Source of the DNA: CAVURW01 sp963743595
GTDB lineage: Bacteria > Verrucomicrobiota > Verrucomicrobiia > Methylacidiphilales > UBA1321
NCBI GenBank assembly: GCA_963743595.1
Contig: CAVURW010000060.1
Coordinates: 1-25,892, forward strand
Direction of reading: 5' to 3'
Length of the DNA: 25,892 nucleotides
Positions 7,050-14,572 of this stretch are shown here, in pieces. A model generated the notes under the pieces. That model saw only the letters and a list, made by a program, of their open reading frames with translations, was not told the DNA's origin and did no database searches. Made by a program: the position numbers and the translations under genes. Numbering within the stretch: position 1 is the stretch's first letter; the number at the start of each line of letters is the position of its first letter.

Positions 7050-8426
7050 ATGAAACCGATCCTCATTGTCCTCCTTCTACTTGTCCTGGCGAGTTCCAGT
7101 ATTCTAAACGCGGCCGATGCTAAAAAGCCGAACATCATCTTTATCCTGGCTGACGACCTGGGTATCGGCGATGTGGGCTGTTACAAGGCCGATCATTTTA
7201 AAACTCCCAATATTGATGCGCTGGCTCAGAGCGGAATGCGCTTCGAACACTGCTATGCTTCTCCGCTTTGTGGCCCCACGCGTGCGCTTGTCATGACCGG
7301 ACGCTACGCATTTCGGACGGGAATGACTTCGAACAAAACCGGGCATTTCTTGGAGCCCGGAAAGGAGATCATGATGCCTGCCATGATAAAGCCAGCCGGA
7401 TATGTGACGGCGCAATGTGGAAAGTGGGCTCAATTACCCCTTCAACCAAGCGACTGGGGCTTTGACGAATATCTCCGGTTTGAGGGGAGCGGTAAATATT
7501 GGAGTTACCAAAAAGAGGGTAAAACCTACACGTTAAACGGTAAGCCCGTAGTCTTAAATCAGGGAGAATACCTGCCGGATCGAATGCATGAGTTCGTTGT
7601 CGATTTCATCACCCGCCATAAGAACCAACCCTTTTATCTTTATTACGCCCTGTCTCTTGTCCATGGTCCCACCCTTCCTACCCCGGATAGTGCTCCAGGC
7701 ACGACGGATCAGTTTCAGCTCTACCAGGACAACGTGGCCTACATGGATAAGCTGGTGGGCAAATTGATGGCCGAGCTCGATCACCTCAAATTGCGCGATA
7801 ATACAATTGTGGTTTTTGTGGGTGATAACGGAACTGCGGCACCGTTTTGGCCCCGATGCACGATAGACGGAGGCAAAAATCTTTCCGGCCACAAAGCAAC
7901 CATGCAGGAATGTGGTGCGCTGGTTCCATGCATGATCAGTTGGCCGGGCCATGTGCCTGCCAATACGGTCACGCAGGGTCTGATTAATATTTGCGATTTC
8001 TACCCCACACTGGGGAAAATTGCCGGTGCGAGTATGCCCGCTGGCGTTCTAATCGATGGGCAAGATTTCTCCCCGCAAATGATCGGCGCTTCTCAGAATT
8101 GGCCGCGCGATTGGATCTTCGTGATGCTCGGTATCCAGTGGTACGACCGCGATATGTTTTGGAAAATGGATCAAGACCACAACCTTTTTGACATGCACAA
8201 TGCGCCGTTTACTGAGCTGTTAGTCCCCGCAACTGCGGTTGATCCGGCGGCGGCGACCGCACGGACTAAACTGCAAACCGTTCTAAATCAATTAGACCCA
8301 GCTAAGGCATTGCAGGCGTTTCATGGCGATATGTCGTTCACGAAAGCAAAACCACAAAAGCCAGAAAAACCACCCAAACCTGGTGCCGGAGGAAACCCGG
8401 ACAACCAGAACGAGCCAAACGAGTAA
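7050..8426 (+). CDS. Secreted sulfatase (arylsulfatase family)
   Basis: A 458-residue sulfatase that would hydrolyse sulfate esters, probably on polysaccharides. A signal peptide covers about residues 1-22 (LIVLLLLVLASSSILNAADA), so it acts outside the cytoplasm. The metal-binding DD is at 35-36 (ILADDLGIGD). The formylglycine motif is Cys74-Gly-Pro-Thr-Arg78, so a maturation enzyme is required. GDNG at 258-261 supplies further metal ligands. An oddity is that the usual GKWHLG block reads GKWAQ (124-128), so the conserved His is Ala127. The tail is Lys/Pro-rich and low in complexity. The next gene, a secreted pectin-lyase-like fragment, starts 13 bases later, suggesting a polysaccharide-degradation operon. 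The upstream dyads may control it. Confidence 0.9.
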   Translation: MKPILIVLLLLVLASSSILNAADAKKPNIIFILADDLGIGDVGCYKADHFKTPNIDALAQSGMRFEHCYASPLCGPTRALVMTGRYAFRTGMTSNKTGHFLEPGKEIMMPAMIKPAGYVTAQCGKWAQLPLQPSDWGFDEYLRFEGSGKYWSYQKEGKTYTLNGKPVVLNQGEYLPDRMHEFVVDFITRHKNQPFYLYYALSLVHGPTLPTPDSAPGTTDQFQLYQDNVAYMDKLVGKLMAELDHLKLRDNTIVVFVGDNGTAAPFWPRCTIDGGKNLSGHKATMQECGALVPCMISWPGHVPANTVTQGLINICDFYPTLGKIAGASMPAGVLIDGQDFSPQMIGASQNWPRDWIFVMLGIQWYDRDMFWKMDQDHNLFDMHNAPFTELLVPATAVDPAAATARTKLQTVLNQLDPAKALQAFHGDMSFTKAKPQKPEKPPKPGAGGNPDNQNEPNE

Positions 8427-8439
8427 AAACTAACCAGAC

Positions 8440-8742
8440 ATGAAATCATTAAAAACAAGATCGTTGACTGTTCTTCTTGCGTTTGCTTTTACCATCTCCC
8501 TTTGCTGTGGGGATCCCAAATGGACACAGAATCGCCCGATGCAAGCCGGGCCTCCTGTTCCGGAGTTGCTTGAAGTACAGGCAGGTGCGGCGATTCCACT
8601 AACTGCTTTGGGTAATCAAAAATTGGCCGCTTTGGGCGCCGTGGATGTAACAGCAGCTCCGTTTCAGGCTGATCCAACGGGTGGCCAGGATAGTACTGCG
8701 GCTATCCAGCGGGGCATCTTTTTTGCCCGCGAGCACCACGAG
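8440..8742 (+). pseudogene. Truncated pectin-lyase-fold secreted protein (N-terminal fragment)
   Basis: The reading frame begins with a signal peptide (residues ~1-24, LLAFAFTISLCCG). At about residues 66-98 it has the entry of a right-handed beta-helix enzyme: LGAVDVTA, then DPTGGQDSTAAIQRGIFFAREHH, the usual 'gavgDGktDdTaAiqkAi' pattern of pectate-lyase-3/GH28-like proteins. Homology stops near 8742, where sequence of an Rhs protein begins in another frame; the frame then ends at 8769 after eight unrelated residues. The rest of the enzyme, several hundred residues, is missing. It follows the sulfatase by 13 bases and would have been its operon partner. Confidence 0.65.
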
Positions 8743-10066
8743 CATCCCCGTAACCTCAACGACGATTGACACGATTCCGGCAACGATTACCAGCCAGACC
8801 AATTTCACCGCTAATGTGCCCGTGCCCAAGGGAACAAACGTCGTCACCGTTCAAGCCCAGAACAGCGCAGGAACTGTCAATAATCAGAAGGTCCAAATTG
8901 TGACAAGCGGTGGAACAACTCCTAAAGCTCTCGTTTACGACAAAAACGGCAACACCACCACAGATGAATCTGGCAACACCTACACCTGGGACGCCTTGAA
9001 CCGGTTGATCACGATCAAGTATTCCAGCGGAGCCACCAGTAACTTCGCCTACGACGGCAGTTCACGGCGCATTTCCATCATCGAGAAAAACAGTTCCGGC
9101 ACCGTCACCAGCACCAAGCTCTACGTGTGGGTGGGCAATTGCATGGCCGAAGAGCGCAATGCCACCAACGTCGTTCAAAAGCGATTCTACGGCCAAGGCG
9201 AACAACAGTCCGGTACGGCGTATTTCTACACAAGGGATCATTTGGGTAGTGTCAGAGAATTAATCAGTAGTATAGGAGCGATTACCTCCCGGCTTTCATA
9301 CGACGTATATGGCAGGACTACAGTCGTGTCAGGAACAACGCTCCCAACGCCCCAATATGCAGGCTATTATAATCACATGACGAGTGGACTTTATTTAACT
9401 TTGAATCGAATTTACGACTCGAATACTGGACGATGGCTCTCCAGAGATCCAATCGGTGAGAGTGGTGACTCAGATTTGTATGGATATTGTGGCGATGCAC
9501 CTACCTTAAATAGAGATCCTCTCGGCTTAATACCTACAAAACCTACAAGAGCTTCAGGAGTTGCCCAGTTTACTAAGCTCCTTGCTGGCGAGATGAAAAA
9601 GCTCTGCGACTGCAAATGCGTTCCATTGGAAAGGCGTGGGCAATGCGAAGCAGATGCCGACAAAATTTCAGATGCTATAATAAGGGCGTGGTATGTAAAT
9701 TATAAGGATAATGAAAATGGTGGCGATCTCATAGGAGGATATTACTGCTGGGACTGGGCGGCTGACTTTGTGGATGACGCTAAAGCTGCGGTGCCAAGTA
9801 CATCAATTTGGAAAGCCATTTTAATCGAATGGACGGACCCTGCAGGTGTTACAGCAGACGGGATTCCCGTTCACTTTTCAGCCGCCCTCGTAATTAATGG
9901 CGGTGGACGGGGTTGTTTTCTAAACATAGACGACGGCTTTTTTGATGGTAATCATGTCCATCCTTCATCGCCGAAGTGGCCATCTCCAGGCAGTGGATAT
10001 GGGAGATTGGCCTCTCCAAATCTTAATAATTTACGCAGGGCGCCAAAAAACAAGGAGATGACCTAA
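8743..10066 (+). CDS. Orphan Rhs/YD-repeat tip with C-terminal putative cysteine-peptidase-like toxin
   Basis: The frame is open from 8681, but the first ~20 codons are out-of-frame pectin-lyase sequence; Rhs homology starts near 8743. Residue numbers count from 8681. YD-repeat segments follow (YDKNGNTTTDESGNTYTWDA, FAYDGSSRRISII), then the core end FYTRDHLGSVREL, YDVYGR, YDSNTGRWLSRDPIGE and the boundary NRDPLGL at 277-283. The ~178-residue variable tip (284-461) has Cys356 in YYCWDWA, His398 in PVHFSAAL and Asp417/418 in NIDDGFF. This Cys-His-Asp order fits a papain/NlpC-like fold, which is inference. The N-terminal thousands of residues, including any secretion signal, are absent, so it is a displaced or silent tip unless recombined. 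A small gene follows without any gap. Confidence 0.75.
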
Positions 10067-10513
10067 ATGAAACTTACAACTGCAAAAGTTATACTCTTAA
10101 TCTTCGCTGCAAGCAGATGCAGTCTTTTCGCAGAATCTAGCGGTGATGGTACCCAAGACACTGGAATCGAATGGCCAACCTATGGTGTGGCTGTGATTTC
10201 TCAAGCTAAGTCAGCCACTCTTACCATTGACTTCAATAGTTATCGACTGACAGCTAAAGATTCAAATTTCCATCCGTTACTCGAATGGATAAAAGATCAC
10301 TTCCAATATTTGTTGGACAGAGCACCTGAACGTCCTGTTCTTAAGAACTGGGCAATGCGTTTGACAATTACATTGTATGCCTCAGACAATGAAGATGCTT
10401 CTCAAATCTTGATTCACATTCCTGTAACCAAGTTTACTTTGCGACTCAAAGACGGAACAGAGGAAAGCAAGTTTAGTCAGCTAAAGGCTTTCTTTGGACG
10501 CACCAAGGATTAA
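10067..10513 (+). CDS. Candidate exported immunity protein for the Rhs tip
   Basis: A 148-residue protein whose ATG directly follows the TAA of the Rhs gene, the position of cognate immunity genes. Residues ~1-22 form a signal peptide (VILLIFAASRCSLFAES); a Cys at residue 18 lacks a good lipobox. The mature part has alternating strands and helices and no family I recognise. Export would place it in the periplasm, which would make sense if the toxin tip attacks peptidoglycan or another envelope target. Base composition is AT-richer than the sulfatase, like the toxin tip, suggesting the pair moved together. The function is inferred from context only. Confidence 0.6.
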   Translation: MKLTTAKVILLIFAASRCSLFAESSGDGTQDTGIEWPTYGVAVISQAKSATLTIDFNSYRLTAKDSNFHPLLEWIKDHFQYLLDRAPERPVLKNWAMRLTITLYASDNEDASQILIHIPVTKFTLRLKDGTEESKFSQLKAFFGRTKD

Positions 10514-10650
10514 GCGGCGAAAGAATGACTCTCCGAAACCCACCGCCACCTCAGCGGCTCCTCGATCAGTGCCTTCTTGATGTCGTTTTCTTTAAAATTC
10601 GCGAGACGCAATACTTTTTCCCATTGGGAGACGACCGTCTGGACGACGGA
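10510..10650 (-). pseudogene. C-terminal remnant of an unidentified protein
   Basis: On the minus strand a 46-codon open stretch after a TAG at 10651-10653 reads VVSQWEKVLRLANFKEND, then IKKALIEEPLRWRWVSES, ending at TAA 10510-10512. It looks like genuine protein (amphipathic helices), not random sequence, but has no start codon and no recognised family. It converges on, and overlaps by a few bases, the immunity-gene stop. It is probably the tail of a gene otherwise lost. Confidence 0.35.
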
Positions 10651-10993
10651 CTAGCGGGGGAGAGGAAACACCAACCGGACTAGGAACGGGGATTAAAGGG
10701 CATTTCTGAATGAAATGGGGGCCATCCTTGGAGGCCTTGTGCCGACTTGAGCCCGATCAGCCCGAAACCCGTTTAACGACCCAGCTGCCTACTAAGCTAA
10801 GCAGGTCCTTCCAGTAACCAATAACCATAGTGAAGATTAGCAATCATAAGGAAACCGGCCATAACAAAATAACGGTCACTCATCTCGATCATCAACAGGG
10901 ATGGAAACCCCGTTGTGCAACACCTCTTCTGAAGTCGGCCCGTTTCTGTTTGGTGTGAGCTTTCCGAGATCAGCACGAATTGTCGACCTGCTC

Positions 10994-11085
10994 GGCAGCC
11001 CTCAAACCCAAACTGTGGGTTTGGTTTTCGGTCTTGAGCCTGCCGACAATCAGACATTTGCTTAACGCTCCGCGTTAGGCAAATG
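10994..11085. repeat. Two adjacent hairpins in the 10514-11411 gene-free stretch
   Basis: The first hairpin has GGCAG/CTGCC (10994-10998 with 11040-11044) enclosing AAACCCA/TGGGTTT (11004-11010 with 11016-11022). The second, 11055-11085, has 14-nt arms (13 Watson-Crick pairs plus one G-T) and a 3-nt loop TCC. Neither is followed by a T-run, so they are not typical terminators. They may be an extragenic palindromic repeat. The rest of 10514-11411 shows only the remnant at 10510-10650 and a dubious minus-strand frame (10797-11057), whose last third (SDRYFVMAGFLMIANLHYGY) is hydrophobic but unsupported. Confidence 0.5.
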
Positions 11086-11411
11086 CCTCGAACAAAACCT
11101 CATTAAAACTGAGCTGGAGAAAGGCAACTGAACAAGAGTCGTTGCACTATCGTTCGAGCTTGCGACCGTAAAACCTGGATTGATGAAATGACGCTTGAAC
11201 AACTATTAATTGATAGATGAACACCAGCCAGAATCCTCAAGCAACTCTTGAACGAAGCGAAAACGGGTCCTAACCCCTCTGCTTGCTCTTTGGACGGTAA
11301 AACGGTCGCGGCATCGAGGCGGGAGTTACGGGAGACGGATGAAACGAGGCTCGGTAAATCAAAATTAGGCTTTTTATTGGGCCGGACCGGTAGGGCAGAG
11401 TGACCAAGGGA

Positions 11412-11795
11412 TCATCTACCCGCTAGTCCCTGCTCACTCAATTCCTGAAAGTATTTCCGGCGAAGGTTTAGTTCCAAAACGATAAGTGGGGTCCGATTGT
11501 TTTTATAGGCGTCGAAGATGCTGGAGACACACTCTTCGACGACGTTACATTCGGTTCTGTCGAGAACTTGTGCCATTTCGACCACACGTTCATGGGTCGG
11601 ATTGTCGACAGAAACCACGAAAGCATTCGAGTCCTGCCGAGTCGGCGAGAGATATTCGTCGAGGGCTTCGCGAACTACCTCGGAGAGGTTCATGCGCTTT
11701 TCCTTAGCAATCGCTAGGAGCTGGGTTTGATACTCTTCGCGCAAGCGAACTCGAAGCTGAATATTCTTCGCCATCCCGGAATAAATAGATTCCAT
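11412..11795 (-). CDS. Tandem ribbon-helix-helix protein
   Basis: A 127-residue protein. Residues ~9-49 form a CopG/Arc-like ribbon-helix-helix: strand NIQLRVRL, helix EEYQTQLLAIAKEK, then NLSEVVREALDEYL. Residues ~58-113 look like a diverged second copy: strand FVVSVD, helix THERVVEMAQVLD, then NVVEECVSSIFDAY. A tandem arrangement would give a pseudo-dimeric DNA-binding unit. It is the last gene of the minus-strand operon led by the flavoprotein, 17 bases after the sensor-like gene. The ATG at 11795 or the internal ATG at 11774 (MAKN) could be the start; neither has a strong ribosome site. It may be the operon's DNA-binding output. A partner toxin is not present, so an antitoxin role is less likely. 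Confidence 0.75.
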   Translation of the reverse strand: MESIYSGMAKNIQLRVRLREEYQTQLLAIAKEKRMNLSEVVREALDEYLSPTRQDSNAFVVSVDNPTHERVVEMAQVLDRTECNVVEECVSSIFDAYKNNRTPLIVLELNLRRKYFQELSEQGLAGR

Positions 11796-11812
11796 CCTGT
11801 TTTGGCAAGTAA

Positions 11813-13264
11813 TTACTCGTGGGCGATACTGAAGACGACAGCCGCATTAACATCTTGCTGAAACTGGTTTGAAGCCAGGTCTGTCTTCGACTCGAAAAAT
11901 AGCACTGCCTTTGATTGTTCGCTACCGGGACGATAACGCAGGCGTAGGGATTTCACGTTTCGAGCCAGCGCCGCACTGGCGCACTCGCGAATCGCCGTAG
12001 AATCCTGCGACGTGACCTTCCCTGCGGGCATTATGGAGGAGGAACCGGACGACTCGATTTGAACCGGCAGCGGTAGTGACTCAATGAGTTGCTCAATCGG
12101 CGTGACGTGATCCGACTTTTGCGTCGATGACGGGCCGAACGAGATGGCGATTGTTCCGTCTGGAATAGCTGTGGCCTCGGCGGTGAGTGCTTGTCCAGAG
12201 TCCGGGTCGGTCCATGTTACTGGTGCAAATCGATTGGCTAAGGCCTCGACGATGACTTCACGCACATGGCCCATCCGTATTTGTTTAAACGACGCACCCG
12301 TTTTCGGCGGCGCTCCCAGCAAGGACATATCACCTACAAACGTGATGAGGTTACCGGTTCGGTCAAAGATCATAGCTCCTTTTCGCATAACCGAGAATGC
12401 GGTTTGCCACGTTTCCAATGGGTTATCGGGCAATTCTGGAACACTGTTCAGTCCGAGCGATATCAAGTGAGCGATGACTTGGATATCGTCCACGAACTCG
12501 TCCGAGATGATCTCGTGATCCACAGCATAGGCCATCCACCCGATGAGTTGCTTACTCATGACGAGAGGGCAAATCAGGTTAATCTTTCGCTGCTCGAGGT
12601 AGTTGCGAATCGGTTGGTCTTGTTTCGCGGTGAGGTCATGTCGGGTGAGAGGACGCGCTAGTTTAGCCAAGCGACGTTGGAAAGTGGGAACCAGGAGATC
12701 ACTCACCTCGTCGCCAAACACCCTTTTGCACGAGCCGTTCTTATCGACCAGGAATGCTTCAGCGTGCTCTGCTTTTAATTCCCAGGTCAAATGACGGACG
12801 CACGTTATCAAGATTCCCTCGCGAGACTGTTCGGGCCCTGACCCAAATCGAGCAAGTGTGACATCAAACGAGCTGGTTCTGGGCTGACTGCGAGTCGGCT
12901 TCCTTACGGCGTTCAATTCTACTTCGTGGTTTGCCTCGACGAACGTCCGAACGGAAGCAACAATTCTACCGATATCAGCCGAAACTCGATCCGCGAAACC
13001 ATTATTAGGAATCTCGTATTCGAAAGTATGGTCGACAACGACGACGGGAACGTCCGGAATGCTGTGCTGGAGATCGTGGGCGTGTGAGCACGATCGGTCG
13101 TCGGTCACGATTGAGACGACAACCTGTACGTTTGGTTTCGGAGCTCCGTGAAGTTTATCGTAGGAGGAGAGAATCACGCTTCCCAAACTTCCCAGTGGCT
13201 CCACGAGATCCAGAGCTAATTTTTGTCCGGGGGCCGAATACGTAACGAGAATGAGAGGGTTCAT
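11813..13264 (-). CDS. GAF/PAS-like sensor protein without visible output domain
   Basis: A 483-residue protein I do not recognise as a named family. Residues ~1-115 resemble a receiver-like Rossmann fold (MNPLILVTYSAPG, VQVVVSIVTDD, VPVVVVDHTF). Residues ~145-275 look like a GAF domain: ILITCVRHLTWELKAEHAEA, then LICPLVMSKQLIGWMAYAVD and a closing long helix. A PAS-like piece follows (AFSVMRKGAMIFDRTGNLIT, ~290-310). The C-terminal ~100 residues contain no HTH, histidine-kinase, GGDEF or phosphatase motif. The start ATG overlaps the ketosynthase stop (ATGA at 13261-13264), so translation is coupled. It could pass a signal to the ribbon-helix-helix protein encoded next. The domain reading is by eye. 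Confidence 0.6.
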   Translation of the reverse strand: MNPLILVTYSAPGQKLALDLVEPLGSLGSVILSSYDKLHGAPKPNVQVVVSIVTDDRSCSHAHDLQHSIPDVPVVVVDHTFEYEIPNNGFADRVSADIGRIVASVRTFVEANHEVELNAVRKPTRSQPRTSSFDVTLARFGSGPEQSREGILITCVRHLTWELKAEHAEAFLVDKNGSCKRVFGDEVSDLLVPTFQRRLAKLARPLTRHDLTAKQDQPIRNYLEQRKINLICPLVMSKQLIGWMAYAVDHEIISDEFVDDIQVIAHLISLGLNSVPELPDNPLETWQTAFSVMRKGAMIFDRTGNLITFVGDMSLLGAPPKTGASFKQIRMGHVREVIVEALANRFAPVTWTDPDSGQALTAEATAIPDGTIAISFGPSSTQKSDHVTPIEQLIESLPLPVQIESSGSSSIMPAGKVTSQDSTAIRECASAALARNVKSLRLRYRPGSEQSKAVLFFESKTDLASNQFQQDVNAAVVFSIAHE

Positions 13265-14562
13265 ACATTTATAAGGGAGACTTGTCTGTGGTTTCGGACG
13301 GTAAACCGCGGCGAAGCGGTTCTCCGTAAAGGAGATTGCGTTGGCGCATTAAAAAGCAGCGTAGCGTTCGCTCCTCCAACCCCGTGGGCATTCATCAAGA
13401 CGTTTTGAGGAAGACATCTGCGTGCTCGGCCACGAACGAAATCCAAGGCTGCTTCGGGAAGCGGAATTTCTAGGTTAGCGGTCGGTGGAACGACACCATC
13501 CCGCATAGAGCAAATGGCGATCGCGGCCATGAGTGGACCAGCAGCGGCCATTGGATTGCCGATAGTTCCTTTAATCGAGTAAACTGGCACATAGCGCGAG
13601 TACTCGCCTAATAGATCGTGAAGAAATTCGGCTTCGATTCGATCGATAACAGGATGTCCGGGGCCCCACGCCGAGACCGAGTCGATTTGCCCTGGATTCC
13701 AACCCGCGTTCTCCATGGCGGAACGCAAGCAGAGTGGCCACCCGCTGCCAGGTACATTCTTGTCGGGATCAATGCACGATGCATAACCGGCCACTTCCGC
13801 TAAAATGGTGGCACCGCGTCTCTCGGCGGCCTCTTTTTCTTCAAGGAGAAATAATCCAGCGCCTTCTGAGCAGACTCCGCTATCGGCAAAAACATCGAAG
13901 GGTCTGGCCGCCTTTTCAGGAACGTTGTTTCGAATCGAACTCAGACCGCAATTGACGAACTCAGAGAGCGGTGCGATGCCAATCGCGCAGTCGGCTCCCC
14001 CCGCGACAACCGCATCTGAGTTTCCATTAATAATCGCTTCTGCCGCCAAGCCTATTGCGTCCGTTCCTGCAGCGCATGCGGTCGATACCGTTAGCACATC
14101 CGCATCCGTTTCTAAATATTGCGCCAGAGCCCCAGAAGCGGCGTGAGGTGGGCATTGGGAAATCATGTAGGCAGAAGCTCCCGTGGCTCCTTTTTTCGCG
14201 CGAGAGACGCCTGATTCGCTGATCATGGAAAGGCAACTCGTAGCGATGCCGAGTCGAATCGACGGCTTCACCGAAAGTGCTTCCACCTCAGACTTGATTT
14301 GTCGAGCGGCCCAAAGGAGAAGTTGGGTATGCCTCGCCATGCGCTTCGGCTTTAGCTTCGCCGGAAGCTCACTAATATCGAAATGGGGAACTTCTCCACC
14401 GAACGAGCATCCGGATTCCGAAGTGTCGATACGCCGAATTCGTTGCACGCCCGTTCCACCGCTTTGGACGATTTTCCAAAAGGTTTCACAATCTAGCGCC
14501 CCTGGGGCAGCAATCCCCATTGCGGTGATAACGGCTTTTCTCTGATGATTAAAGAATCGCAT
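13261..14562 (-). CDS. KAS II-like beta-ketoacyl synthase lacking both catalytic histidines
   Basis: 433 residues, the usual length for a FabF-type ketosynthase. The ATG at 14562 is chosen over one 180 bases upstream because AGGAGA (14569-14574) sits 6 bases before it and the protein then starts like FabF (KAVITAMGIAAPGA). The acyl-binding Cys163 is intact in VSTACAAGTDAIG. The block that normally reads NAHGTxTPxxD is SAWGPGHPVID, putting Trp299 at the first catalytic His. The block KSMxGHxxGAAG is KGTIGNPMAAAG, keeping Lys331 but putting Asn336 at the second His. The gatekeeper Phe of FGFGG is Val395. Canonical malonyl decarboxylation should therefore be impaired; it may act as acyltransferase, as non-decarboxylating synthase or structurally. 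It lies 10 bases after the flavoprotein gene and is coupled to the sensor gene. Confidence 0.85.
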   Translation of the reverse strand: MRFFNHQRKAVITAMGIAAPGALDCETFWKIVQSGGTGVQRIRRIDTSESGCSFGGEVPHFDISELPAKLKPKRMARHTQLLLWAARQIKSEVEALSVKPSIRLGIATSCLSMISESGVSRAKKGATGASAYMISQCPPHAASGALAQYLETDADVLTVSTACAAGTDAIGLAAEAIINGNSDAVVAGGADCAIGIAPLSEFVNCGLSSIRNNVPEKAARPFDVFADSGVCSEGAGLFLLEEKEAAERRGATILAEVAGYASCIDPDKNVPGSGWPLCLRSAMENAGWNPGQIDSVSAWGPGHPVIDRIEAEFLHDLLGEYSRYVPVYSIKGTIGNPMAAAGPLMAAIAICSMRDGVVPPTANLEIPLPEAALDFVRGRARRCLPQNVLMNAHGVGGANATLLFNAPTQSPLRRTASPRFTVRNHRQVSLINV

Positions 14563-14572
14563 AGATTTTCTC

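Noticed and set aside
10797..11057. 86-codon minus-strand frame with a hydrophobic end
   Set aside because: It spans a hairpin, lacks a ribosome site and has a composition typical of repeated non-coding sequence. The last 30 codons could be a membrane peptide but support is too thin.
11055..11085. Integron attC site
   Set aside because: The outer boxes fit, but the interior is only 7 bases, with no L boxes and no integron integrase or cassette array nearby.
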